From: Cycloclasticus pugetii PS-1
GTDB taxonomy: Bacteria; Pseudomonadota; Gammaproteobacteria; Methylococcales; Cycloclasticaceae
Assembly (NCBI RefSeq): GCF_000384415.1
Contig: NZ_ARVU01000001.1
Location: forward strand, 62,001-126,000
Direction: 5' to 3'
Length of the DNA stretch: 64,000 nt
Part shown: positions 38,904-46,861 of the stretch, piece by piece
How the letters are laid out: every line of letters begins with the position of its first letter
Position numbering within the stretch: the first letter of the stretch is position 1
Notes under the pieces: model-generated
The model's database searches: none
Seen by the model: only the letters and a program-made list of their open reading frames with translations
What the model was told of the DNA's origin: nothing
Translations under genes and position numbers: made by a program

Positions 38904-38970
38904 TAGAAAGCTGAACTCAGGCCGCCACGCCACACCCGGTTTTAACCAGCGTAATGAAAGCAGCTTTCTA
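38904..38970. repeat. 10-bp inverted repeat between hrpA and the DUF2288 gene
   Basis: TAGAAAGCTG (38904-38913) is the exact reverse complement of CAGCTTTCTA (38961-38970), 47 nt apart. The second arm overlaps the stop codon of the DUF2288 gene. The loop is long for a terminator, and no T run follows either arm. Confidence 0.5.
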
Positions 38971-39273
38971 GCGAGCCTCTTTACGTTGCTGAACGAGAAT
39001 CCAAGGTAATACAATAACAGACCAAAGGTTGCTATCACCTTTTGACCATAATAAAGCCTCTTCATTTGAAACGGCTGATAAACGGTTCTCAGCGATCCAT
39101 TGTTCAATAACTGGTTTATTGTCATTAGCCATTTCCACAGCGGCATCCACAAGATCAAGCTCACTGGAAACACGTAATAAATTACCGCGAGCAAAAAAAC
39201 GCTCTAAGTCTTTCCACTCAATGCTGGCTGTTTCGGCATGTAAGGTATGCCATTGGTCGGTTTTGTTTTTCAT
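38968..39273 (-). CDS. DUF2288 family protein
   Basis: A small soluble protein of about 101 residues. The pattern LHAETASIEWKDLERFFARGNLLRV, LDLVDAAVEMANDN and LWSVIVLPWILVQ fits DUF2288, a family of unknown function found across gammaproteobacteria. ATG 39273 is taken as the start. A TTG at 39291, seven nt after GAGAAG, would add six residues. It faces hrpA, and no operon partner is evident. Confidence 0.8.
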   Translation of the reverse strand: MKNKTDQWHTLHAETASIEWKDLERFFARGNLLRVSSELDLVDAAVEMANDNKPVIEQWIAENRLSAVSNEEALLWSKGDSNLWSVIVLPWILVQQRKEAR

Positions 39274-39343
39274 GGCGTGTATTTTACACAAGATTTATCT
39301 TCTCAGCAGGGTCTAGGGGGTTAATATGTTTTTGATAATATGC

Positions 39344-39359
39344 TTATTATATTTAATAA
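39344..39359 (+). promoter_or_regulatory. AT-rich inverted repeat upstream of the YeeE/YedE pair
   Basis: TTATTA and TAATAA are perfect inverted arms around TATT, in a strongly AT-rich stretch ending 35 nt before the first YeeE/YedE ATG. ArsR-type repressors such as BigR bind AT-rich palindromes before similar gene sets. The repeat is seen; the binding is an inference, and no regulator gene lies in the window. Confidence 0.4.
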
Positions 39360-39394
39360 TATAAATTTATTCATAACATAAGAGAAGTGACACT

Positions 39395-39823
39395 ATGGAG
39401 AACTTTACCCCCTATTTATCGTTGGCAGGCGGTGTATTAATTGGTATCAGTGCGAGTATTTTAATGTACTTAAATGGTCGTATTGCAGGCATTAGTGGCA
39501 TTGTCGCCGGTGTCTTTAATGCGCCTTCGTTTGAAGAAAAGGCATGGCGCTTTGCCTTTGTTGTTGGTCTTGTTTTAGGAGGTGCGGTTTATATGCACTT
39601 TTTCCCAATCACAATAGCGGCTAGGGAATCGATGTCTACAATATTATTAATTGCCGGCGGGTTGGTGGTTGGAATAGGCACAGCAATGGGTAGTGGTTGT
39701 ACTAGTGGGCATGGAATTTGTGGTATTTCACGTTTTTCTCTGCGCTCATTAGTAGCAACAGCGACGTTTTTGTTAAGTGGCATTGTAACAGTGTATGTTT
39801 TCAAACAAATTACGGGGGGTTAA
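39395..39823 (+). CDS. YeeE/YedE family membrane protein, first half
   Basis: A 142-residue membrane protein with about four hydrophobic helices. [26 protein letters not shown] and [27 protein letters not shown] are the DUF395 signatures; the cysteine in GSGCTSGHG is the conserved one in YeeE-type thiosulfate/sulfur-compound channels. It and the next gene together make up one full YeeE/YedE-like unit, as in the PmpA/PmpB pairs. The next gene starts 2 nt after it. Confidence 0.9.
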   Translation: MENFTPYLSLAGGVLIGISASILMYLNGRIAGISGIVAGVFNAPSFEEKAWRFAFVVGLVLGGAVYMHFFPITIAARESMSTILLIAGGLVVGIGTAMGSGCTSGHGICGISRFSLRSLVATATFLLSGIVTVYVFKQITGG

Positions 39824-39825
39824 TA

Positions 39826-40236
39826 ATGCTTAAAATACTCAGTGCGTTAGTTGCCGGTGTTATTTTTGGCGTCGGTTTGGCGTTATCGCAAATGGTAAAC
39901 CCCAATAAAGTGATCAATTTTTTAGATATCACCGGTCAATGGGACCCCAGTTTAATGTTTGTTTTAGGGGGCGCTGTTTTAACAACAACGCTTGCTTACC
40001 GTTTTATTTTTTCAAGAGGTAAGCCTCTTTTGGCTGACGACTTTCAATTACCAACTTTATTACAAATAGATCGTCCGTTAATTATAGGCGCGGCGTTATT
40101 TGGTATTGGTTGGGGCGTTATTGGTTATTGCCCAGGTCCTGCGGTTGCAAGTTTAGGGTTTGGTTTTCAAGAACCGTTGCTGGTCGTGGTATCCATGTTG
40201 GTGGGTATGTTGCTCTATAAGGCGGCTGTTAAATAA
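39826..40236 (+). CDS. YeeE/YedE family membrane protein, second half
   Basis: A 136-residue membrane protein with about four helices. LVAGVIFGVGLALSQMVNPNKVINFLD and GIGWGVIGYCPGPAVASLGFG are the second DUF395 signature, with the conserved cysteine in GYCPGPA. ATG 39826 is preferred over longer upstream forms because it directly precedes the first helix and follows a G-rich ribosome-binding site 2 nt after the first half's stop. It ends base-to-base with the convergent TSUP gene. Confidence 0.9.
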   Translation: MLKILSALVAGVIFGVGLALSQMVNPNKVINFLDITGQWDPSLMFVLGGAVLTTTLAYRFIFSRGKPLLADDFQLPTLLQIDRPLIIGAALFGIGWGVIGYCPGPAVASLGFGFQEPLLVVVSMLVGMLLYKAAVK

Positions 40237-41073
40237 TTAAAAAATTGCGCTGATAAACATTTTTAAGCCAACAAAAAGCATGATGACGGCAAACGTTTTC
40301 TTCATTGCACCGGTAGGGAGCGTGTGAGCTAGGTGCACACCAATCGGTGCGGCGAATAAGCTGGCCACACTAATGCCCAGAAAGGCAGGTATATTAATAT
40401 AGCCAATATTGCCTTCCATGGGGATAGTGTTTTTTAGGCCGAGAATAATAAAACTAATGGCACCAAAAATGGCAATAGGCAGGCCAAAGGTGCTTCCAAA
40501 CGCAATAGCTTTTTTCATCGGTACGTTGTGCAATAACATGTACGGAACAGTAAAAGTACCGCCACCAATACCAATCAGCGTGGAAAGTATGCCTAAAACA
40601 CTACCGGCGAGACTCAAGGGTAGTGGCGAAGGCAGTTTGCGCTCAGGATTCGGTGTTAACTTTAGTGCCATACGAAGGCCATTCAGTAATAAAAACCCAC
40701 CAAACACCATAGAGAGCAGCTCAGTCGTCAGGTAATGCACTAAGTGGGCGCCAAAATAAGCGCCAATAGCAATACCTGGGGTGAAATATTTAACAACTTT
40801 CCAGTCAATGGCGCCACGCTTGTTTTGCGCATAAATGGCGGAAAGGGAGGTGATAATAATAGTGGCTAAAGAAGTAGCAATCGCAGTTTGCATGCTGGTT
40901 TCTACTGGCATACCATGGAGGGGTAATAGCCAAGCTAAAAATGGCACAATAGCAATACCGCCGCCGATACCTAAGAGGCCTGAAATCAGTCCTGTGAAGG
41001 ATCCAAACAGCAAACAGTACATGAAAATCTCTAACACAATAAAACCTTGGGTTGAAAAAAAGCTTAAAATCAT
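40237..41073 (-). CDS. TSUP family (TauE/SafE) anion exporter
   Basis: The 278-residue membrane protein has two repeats of the TSUP motif, GLISGLLGIGGGIAIVPFLAWLLP near the N-terminus and LSTLIGIGGGTFTVPYMLL in the second half, and about eight helices. TSUP members move sulfite, sulfoacetate or related anions. ATG 41022 would remove 17 residues and still keep the first helix, so the start is open. Next to a YeeE/YedE pair it suggests handling of reduced sulfur compounds. The gene set echoes the BigR operon of Xylella, but the hydrolase and regulator genes are absent here. Confidence 0.88.
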   Translation of the reverse strand: MILSFFSTQGFIVLEIFMYCLLFGSFTGLISGLLGIGGGIAIVPFLAWLLPLHGMPVETSMQTAIATSLATIIITSLSAIYAQNKRGAIDWKVVKYFTPGIAIGAYFGAHLVHYLTTELLSMVFGGFLLLNGLRMALKLTPNPERKLPSPLPLSLAGSVLGILSTLIGIGGGTFTVPYMLLHNVPMKKAIAFGSTFGLPIAIFGAISFIILGLKNTIPMEGNIGYINIPAFLGISVASLFAAPIGVHLAHTLPTGAMKKTFAVIMLFVGLKMFISAIF

Positions 41074-41088
41074 AACATATATTAGACT

Positions 41089-42321
41089 ATGGTAATGGAG
41101 ATATATCTGGTAGGCGGTGCCGTCAGGGATAAGCTGCTTAACTATCCGTCAAAGGATAGGGATTATGTTGTTGTTGGCTCATCGGTAGGTGAAATGCTAC
41201 AACAAGGCTTTGAGCAAGTAGGTAAGGATTTTCCTGTTTTTCTTCACCCGGATACAAAAGCGGAATATGCCTTAGCAAGAACAGAACGCAAAATAGGCGG
41301 TGGTTACAAAGGGTTTGAAGTGCATGCGTCACCGGAAGTGACATTAGAGGAAGATTTGCAACGGCGTGATTTGACGATCAATGCGATGGCACAACGTGCC
41401 GACGAATTGATTGACCCATATGGTGGCAAAGTTGATTTAGAAGCTCGAATATTGCGTCACGTGTCTCCACACTTTACAGAAGACCCGTTACGCATCTTGC
41501 GCGTGGCACGATTTGCTGCACGTTATGCGCATCTGGGTTTTAGCGTGGCGCCAGAGACCATGAAAATGATGCAAGAAATGGTTAGTAGTGGTGAGCTTGC
41601 CTTGTTAACAGCGGAGCGTGTTTGGCAAGAAATTAGTCGCTCATTGGGTGAGCAATCACCAGATATATTTTTTGAAGTATTAAGGCAATGTGACGCCTTA
41701 GCGGTTATTTTGCCGGAGTTGGACGTATTATTCGGTGTCCCTCAGCCAGCAAAGCACCATCCTGAAATTGACACCGGTATTCATACAATGATGGTGCTAC
41801 GTCAAGCCGCTAAGTTATCGGACAGTGCTGTCGTGCGTTTTGCGGCATTGGTGCATGACCTTGGGAAAGGGCTGACGAAAGCGGATAACTGGCCGTCTCA
41901 TCATGGTCATGAGGAGATGGGGTTAACGGCTTTAAAGACGATGGCAACACGTTTGCGAATTCCCAATGAATTTGTTGATCTGGCAGAAAAAGTGATGAAA
42001 TATCATACGCATTGTCATCGGGCATTTGAGTTAAAAGCAGCGACCTTATTGAAAGTGTTGGAGGCATTAGGGGCTTTTCGCCAACCGCAAAAATTAACCT
42101 CATTTTTATTGGCTTGTGAGGCAGACGCCAGAGGTCGAAAGGGTTTTGAAAACAAGGACTATCCACAGGCTGATTGGATTAAACAGGCTTACTTTGCAGC
42201 GAATGAAGTTGACCCTAAAGAGTTTGTTAAACGGGGTTTAGTGGGTAAGAAAATTGGTGATGCCATTCATAAACGGCGGCTTGAAGTCATTCAACAATTA
42301 AAGCATGCAAGAGCAGACTAA
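41089..42321 (+). CDS. cca: multifunctional CCA-adding tRNA nucleotidyltransferase
   Basis: The enzyme adds or repairs the 3' CCA of tRNAs. The 410-residue protein has the nucleotidyltransferase motif YLVGGAVRDKLLNYPSKDRDYVVVG with its two aspartates, RRDLTINAMA, DPLRILRVARFAARY, and a C-terminal HD phosphohydrolase domain (AALVHDLGKGL, HHGHEEMG), so it also has the phosphatase/phosphodiesterase activity of the E. coli type. MEIYLVGG at ATG 41095 is an equally likely start. It is divergent from the TSUP gene with a short gap. Confidence 0.95.
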   Translation: MVMEIYLVGGAVRDKLLNYPSKDRDYVVVGSSVGEMLQQGFEQVGKDFPVFLHPDTKAEYALARTERKIGGGYKGFEVHASPEVTLEEDLQRRDLTINAMAQRADELIDPYGGKVDLEARILRHVSPHFTEDPLRILRVARFAARYAHLGFSVAPETMKMMQEMVSSGELALLTAERVWQEISRSLGEQSPDIFFEVLRQCDALAVILPELDVLFGVPQPAKHHPEIDTGIHTMMVLRQAAKLSDSAVVRFAALVHDLGKGLTKADNWPSHHGHEEMGLTALKTMATRLRIPNEFVDLAEKVMKYHTHCHRAFELKAATLLKVLEALGAFRQPQKLTSFLLACEADARGRKGFENKDYPQADWIKQAYFAANEVDPKEFVKRGLVGKKIGDAIHKRRLEVIQQLKHARAD

Positions 42322-42395
42322 AGTCGTTGGGCATAAAGTCTGCCAATGATGTTGTTGTGTGTATTTTATAATACTGAGCATGCATATTTAGAGGC

Positions 42396-43088
42396 TTAAA
42401 CGGGCAAAAAGACAAACCGGGCAGCCGACTGAAAAACATTTTTTATAGTGCGATGGTTTTTAGTCGCAATAACCAGCGCGAGCAGATCCTGTTGACCAAT
42501 GAGCTTGCCAAATAACCGATCATAACTTCGGTTTGTTGCGGAGAGGCCTTTACCAGAACTGAGTAAAAAAAGTTCTCCATTTTGTTTTCTTTTGGTTTGC
42601 AGTAACCACGAAGCGACTTCAATATTGCGTGCGCCGTTATACACTTTTTGAGCATCTAAGCTATCGAATAAATAAAACTGGCTTTTACCGTTATATGACA
42701 AAGTAAGCATGCTAGCTAAGCCCGATACATAAGCAAGTACACGGTCACCTTGATATTGTTCGTTAAAAGCGAGTCGAATACTGTCCACGCTACTTTTGCC
42801 ATTTACGGTTGGAAAGGGTTGTTTAAAAATACGTGCTACAGCGGCTTCTCTTGATTTTAAATTGGTTTTCTTCCATTCTCGTGGGTTACGTTTGTAGAGT
42901 TTTGTTGCTAGTAGCCTCAGGTGTTTGATAGTTTGTTTTACGTGGGTGTCAGCGACCATGTCGATATCAGTCTTGGCCATGGCGTTAAGATTGAAGTATT
43001 CGTAATGGTAGCCTTTTTGGTCAGGGACTTGAGCGCAAGCACTTAATAGAAGGGCCAAAAATAGCAACAAAAAGAATCGGTTTTGCAT
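42396..43088 (-). CDS. conserved lipoprotein of unknown function
   Basis: A 230-residue protein with a lipoprotein signal: MQNRFFLLLFLALLLSACAQ, where lipid would attach to Cys18; residue +2 is Ala, which predicts outer-membrane sorting. The rest is mixed alpha/beta with no motif I can name, including KHLRLLATKLYKRNPREW and LTLSYNGKSQFYLFDSLDAQKVYNGARN. It stands between cca and the pteridine reductase gene, pointing away from both. Confidence 0.75.
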   Translation of the reverse strand: MQNRFFLLLFLALLLSACAQVPDQKGYHYEYFNLNAMAKTDIDMVADTHVKQTIKHLRLLATKLYKRNPREWKKTNLKSREAAVARIFKQPFPTVNGKSSVDSIRLAFNEQYQGDRVLAYVSGLASMLTLSYNGKSQFYLFDSLDAQKVYNGARNIEVASWLLQTKRKQNGELFLLSSGKGLSATNRSYDRLFGKLIGQQDLLALVIATKNHRTIKNVFQSAARFVFLPV

Positions 43089-43141
43089 ATGTTATTCAGT
43101 AGTATGTTCTTATTGAAAGTCTAGTTTAATTCGAGGGTGGT

Positions 43142-43876
43142 GTGTCCAAATTGCAGAAAATAGTGTTAATTACTGGTGCGGCAAGGCGAATTGGCGCGCA
43201 AATGACGAAAACGTTTCATGCGGCAGGGTACGGTGTTGTGGTTCACTATCGTCATTCACGCAGCGAAGCGGATGAGCTTGTTCAGCTATTAAATAATAAA
43301 AGAGAGCACTCTGCGTGGGCTATAAAAGCGGATTTACAGTCGGTGCAGAAAATTGAGCAGATGGTCGATCAGGTGATTACTAGACATGGGCGTTTGGACG
43401 TGTTGATTAATAATGCGTCTACATTTTACCCAACGCCAGTTGGCGATGCTAATGAGAGTGAGTGGAATGATTTGATGGGGAGTAATTTAAAAGCCCCATT
43501 TTTTGTCAGTAAAGTGGCGTTCAAGGCATTAAAAAAAACCAAAGGTTGTATTGTTAATATTGTTGATATTTATGCTAAACGTTCATTGGTAGATTACCCG
43601 ATTTATAGCACCGCAAAAGCGGGGTTATATGCGTTAACAGAATCGTTAGCTAAGGAGTTGGCGCCAGATGTGCGTGTGAATGGCGTATCGCCAGGGGCAA
43701 TTTTATGGCCAGAAAGTCAGGCAACTGAATTGACCGACAGCATTGTTGAAAAAATTCCTTTGCAGCGACAAGGTGCACCCAGCGATATTGCCGAAACAGT
43801 GTTATTTTTAGCCCAAAATGCGGCTTATATTACCGGTCAGGTGATTGCGGTTGATGGCGGTAAAAGCCTTGTCTAA
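43142..43876 (+). CDS. pteridine reductase (short-chain dehydrogenase, PTR1/FolM type)
   Basis: A 244-residue SDR enzyme. The NADPH motif is TGAARRIG, with the paired arginines that define pteridine reductases (TGxxRRxG); NNAS, YSTAKAG with the catalytic Tyr and Lys, and a C-terminal GQVIAVDGG follow. It probably reduces dihydrobiopterin, dihydromonapterin or dihydrofolate. The neighbouring folK and folB support a pterin or folate role. It starts with GTG at 43142 and overlaps the convergent folK by 4 nt. Confidence 0.88.
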   Translation: MSKLQKIVLITGAARRIGAQMTKTFHAAGYGVVVHYRHSRSEADELVQLLNNKREHSAWAIKADLQSVQKIEQMVDQVITRHGRLDVLINNASTFYPTPVGDANESEWNDLMGSNLKAPFFVSKVAFKALKKTKGCIVNIVDIYAKRSLVDYPIYSTAKAGLYALTESLAKELAPDVRVNGVSPGAILWPESQATELTDSIVEKIPLQRQGAPSDIAETVLFLAQNAAYITGQVIAVDGGKSLV

Positions 43877-44364
43877 TCCCAACTAAAATCAATGCGTTTT
43901 TGTACGATGTTAGATTTGTCGAAATGTTGCCAGAGCTGCTGGTAAGAGGTCTGTAAAACAGGGTGTTGTAGGTTGCCAGCAATTTCAGCCAGTGGCTCTA
44001 AGACGAATGCATACTGAGTTATTTCGCCACGCGGAATATCGAGAAGAGGGTCTTTGCTGATGAAGTTGCCATACAGGATTAAATCTAAATCCAGTGTTCG
44101 CGGGTTAAATTTTTTCTGATCAAGGGTGCGGCCATTGTCTTTTTCAATCGTATCAAGAATGGTATCTACTTGTATTGCGGACAGATCTGTTTCAAAAGCA
44201 GCAATTAAATTTAGAAAGGGTTGACCATCAAAACCAACCGCGTCGGACTCATAAACGCTGGATAAGGTGAGGTTACCGAATTGTTTTTTTAAGGCATTTA
44301 TACCGGCACGGATATGTTTTTCGCGCTCAATGTTGCTGCCAATGCTTAGGTAAACAGTGGTCAT
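43873..44364 (-). CDS. folK: 2-amino-4-hydroxy-6-hydroxymethyldihydropteridine pyrophosphokinase
   Basis: FolK activates hydroxymethyl-dihydropterin with ATP for dihydropteroate synthesis. The 163-residue protein has YLSIGSNIEREKHIRAG, VGFDGQPFLNLIAAFETDLS, and the ATP-binding RTLDQKKFNPRTLDLDLILYG. Its start overlaps the folB stop by 4 nt (ATGA type), so the two are co-translated. Confidence 0.96.
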   Translation of the reverse strand: MTTVYLSIGSNIEREKHIRAGINALKKQFGNLTLSSVYESDAVGFDGQPFLNLIAAFETDLSAIQVDTILDTIEKDNGRTLDQKKFNPRTLDLDLILYGNFISKDPLLDIPRGEITQYAFVLEPLAEIAGNLQHPVLQTSYQQLWQHFDKSNIVQKRIDFSWD

Positions 44365-44720
44365 TGGGGTTTTGATCCACGCTCAATAATAATGCCAACG
44401 TCATCGGCATGGCGTAATGCTCCTTTCTTATTCAAGGTTAGCTTTAGCCAAGGGACATTGAAATCATGAATAATCAGTTCGGCAACTTTTTCGGCTAATG
44501 TTTCAACTAACTGAAACTCACTTTTTTCGACAAAATCAATCACTGCTTTCGATAGAGATTTATAGTCTAAAGTGTCGTCAATATGATCACTAGCAGCAGC
44601 TTTTTTTATGTCCGCGGCCATTTCGATATCAAAAAAAACGGGCTGTTTTACTTTGCGTTCCCAGTCAAAAATGCCAATGATGGCTTCAATTCGTAAGTTT
44701 CGTAGAAAAATAATATCCAT
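44361..44720 (-). CDS. folB: dihydroneopterin aldolase
   Basis: FolB splits dihydroneopterin to hydroxymethyl-dihydropterin, the substrate of FolK. In 119 residues it shows IGIFDWERKVKQPVFFDIEM, DTLDYKSLSKAVIDFVEKS, FQLVETLAEKVAELI with the conserved Glu, and the catalytic lysine in NKKGALRHADDVGI. It lies between tsaD (11 nt upstream) and folK. Confidence 0.96.
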   Translation of the reverse strand: MDIIFLRNLRIEAIIGIFDWERKVKQPVFFDIEMAADIKKAAASDHIDDTLDYKSLSKAVIDFVEKSEFQLVETLAEKVAELIIHDFNVPWLKLTLNKKGALRHADDVGIIIERGSKPQ

Positions 44721-44731
44721 AAGGTCTTTGT

Positions 44732-45766
44732 TTACTTTGTTTGAGGCGTATTAAGTGCAGATAATGGCCAGCGAGGTCGAGCTTTAATGCTGAGCTCGTC
44801 GAATTCCCCAGCTAATAGACGTTGATAACCAGCGTAAGCGATCATGGCGCCATTGTCAGTACAAAATTCATGGCGGGGATAAAATACCTTGGCGCTGATT
44901 TCTTTGGCCATTTGGTCCAGTGTTTTACGTAAACGTTGGTTGGCGCTGACGCCACCAGCAACCACTAGGGTAGAGAGCCCGGTTTGAGTTAAAGCGCGTT
45001 TGCATTTAATCGCCAATGTGTCAGCCACGGCATCTTCGAAGGCTCTGGCGATATCAGCACAGGTTTGCTCGTCTAAAGCATGTTGCTGGCTGGTTGTTAA
45101 GGCAAAAGTTTTGAGCCCGCTAAAGCTAAAATCAAGCCCTGGCCGGTTGGTCATAGGGCGTGGAAAATTAAACCTTTCCGGATTGCCATTTTTGGCGCAA
45201 GCGGCCAAGGCAGGTCCCCCTGGGTAGCCTAAATTGAGTAATTTTGCTGTTTTATCAAAGGCTTCGCCGGCAGCATCATCTAAGGATTCGCCGAGTAGTT
45301 GATAGTCACCTATTTGATTGACCTTAATTAATTGTGTGTGCCCACCTGAGACCAATAAGGCAACAAAAGGAAAGCTAGGTGGTGTTGTTTCAAGCATGGG
45401 GGCTAATAAATGACCTTCCATATGGTGAACGCCGATAGAGGGGATGTCCCATGCATAAGCCAAGCTTCGAGCAACGCTAGCTCCAGCAAACAGAGCGCCA
45501 ACAAGTCCCGGCCCAGATGTATAGGCAACGCCGGACAACTCACGACTAGTTACGCTGGCATTAGCAAAGCATTGTTTAATAAGTGGAATTAGTTTACGGA
45601 CGTGGTCTCGTGAAGCCAGTTCAGGCACAACGCCTCCGTACTCCGCATGCATGTCAATTTGGCTATACAGCGCATCAGCGAGTAAGCCGCGTTCGCCATA
45701 CAAGGCAACGCCTGTTTCGTCACAGGATGTTTCAATACCAAGAACAAGTGGTGGCTGGGTAGTCAT
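44732..45766 (-). CDS. tsaD: tRNA N6-adenosine threonylcarbamoyltransferase
   Basis: TsaD moves the threonylcarbamoyl group to A37 of tRNAs that read ANN codons. The 344 residues contain [30 protein letters not shown], the metal histidines in [35 protein letters not shown] and [13 protein letters not shown]. It is divergent from rpsU, the common gammaproteobacterial layout, and heads tsaD-folB-folK. Confidence 0.97.
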   Translation of the reverse strand: MTTQPPLVLGIETSCDETGVALYGERGLLADALYSQIDMHAEYGGVVPELASRDHVRKLIPLIKQCFANASVTSRELSGVAYTSGPGLVGALFAGASVARSLAYAWDIPSIGVHHMEGHLLAPMLETTPPSFPFVALLVSGGHTQLIKVNQIGDYQLLGESLDDAAGEAFDKTAKLLNLGYPGGPALAACAKNGNPERFNFPRPMTNRPGLDFSFSGLKTFALTTSQQHALDEQTCADIARAFEDAVADTLAIKCKRALTQTGLSTLVVAGGVSANQRLRKTLDQMAKEISAKVFYPRHEFCTDNGAMIAYAGYQRLLAGEFDELSIKARPRWPLSALNTPQTK

Positions 45767-45906
45767 TGATGGCGATGGTTTAGCAAGGTTTTAAAGCAGG
45801 CTATTATACGCAAACAAGGCGCTTTCTGCCTAAACGATATGAAGCTCACGTTAACCATTAACAATAGATTTTCGTTAAAGGTGTTGTTATTAGGAGAGTA
45901 TGGGTG

Positions 45907-45935
45907 TTGGCATATGGCTTTGCTGCGTGTATAAT
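45907..45935 (+). promoter_or_regulatory. promoter of the rpsU-yqeY-dnaG-rpoD operon
   Basis: TTGGCA at 45907-45912 and a perfect TATAAT at 45930-45935 are separated by 17 nt. Transcription should start near 45942, about 39 nt before the rpsU ATG, with AAGAAGAGAG as ribosome-binding site. Confidence 0.75.
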
Positions 45936-45980
45936 CCGCCATCCTTTTACACCATTTAACTTTTAAGAAGAGAGAAATAC

Positions 45981-46208
45981 ATGCCTTCAGTTCGCGTTAA
46001 AGATAACGAACCATTTGACTTTGCTCTACGTCGTTTTAAGCGTACATGTGAAAGAGCCGGCGTTTTGGCTGAATCACGTAAACGTGAGTTTTATGAAAAG
46101 CCAACTGCTGAGCGCAAGCGTAAAGCAGCTGCAGCGGTTAAACGTCATTTGAAAGGGTTGTCTCGCACACGTCGCGCATTGAACAACCTTCGTCGTGGCC
46201 GTAGCTAA
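45981..46208 (+). CDS. rpsU: 30S ribosomal protein S21
   Basis: A small basic protein (75 residues, slightly longer than the E. coli 71) needed for initiation on the 30S subunit. [21 protein letters not shown] and [26 protein letters not shown] are standard. It heads the macromolecular synthesis operon. Confidence 0.98.
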   Translation: MPSVRVKDNEPFDFALRRFKRTCERAGVLAESRKREFYEKPTAERKRKAAAAVKRHLKGLSRTRRALNNLRRGRS

Positions 46209-46234
46209 TATTTGCTACTCGCGTCGTTAACATA

Positions 46235-46693
46235 ATGAGCGAACAAGCCACGCCTTTATTGCACCGTATCCGTGAGGATATGAAGTTAGCAATGAAGGCT
46301 AAAGAAAAAGAAAAGCTGAGTGTTATTCGTTTAATACTCGCTGCTATTAAGCAAAAAGAAGTCGATGAGCGTATCGAATTAGATGATACGCAAGTCCTTC
46401 AATTGCTCGATAAGATGGTCAAACAGCGTCGTGATTCAATAGAGGCGTTTGACAAAGCAGGTCGTGACGACCTATCACTGATAGAGCAAAAAGAAACAAG
46501 TATTATCCAGCAGTACTTGCCCCAACAATTAACTGAATCAGAGGTCGATCAACTGATCGATCAGGCGATTACCGAATCTGGTGCGCAAGGCATGAAAGAT
46601 ATGGGTAAAGTGATGGGTATTCTTCGCCCTAAATTACAAGGTCGTGCAGACGTTGGTGCGGCAAGCGGTAAAATAAAAGCCAAGCTTTCTTAA
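46235..46693 (+). CDS. GatB/YqeY domain protein
   Basis: A 152-residue helical protein of the YqeY family, related to the tail domain of GatB that contacts tRNA. LHRIREDMKLAMKAKEKEKLSVIRLILAAIKQKEVD and YLPQQLTESEVDQLIDQAI, with GAQGMKDMGKVMG, are typical. The function is not settled; a tRNA-related role is likely. It lies 26 nt after rpsU, between rpsU and dnaG, as in Pseudomonas. Confidence 0.93.
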   Translation: MSEQATPLLHRIREDMKLAMKAKEKEKLSVIRLILAAIKQKEVDERIELDDTQVLQLLDKMVKQRRDSIEAFDKAGRDDLSLIEQKETSIIQQYLPQQLTESEVDQLIDQAITESGAQGMKDMGKVMGILRPKLQGRADVGAASGKIKAKLS

Positions 46694-46861
46694 TTTGTTT
46701 TTATTTAGTGGTCCGCATGATCACTGTATGACAAATTGGTAGGCATGGAGAAGCGCATCAATTTCACTGGGCACTTCCGGCTCGTATAGAAAAGTATTAA
46801 CGCTTGTTAATGTCGTCTATGCTTCAAGCAAGAATCATAGGGTAAATAAAATACCATAATC

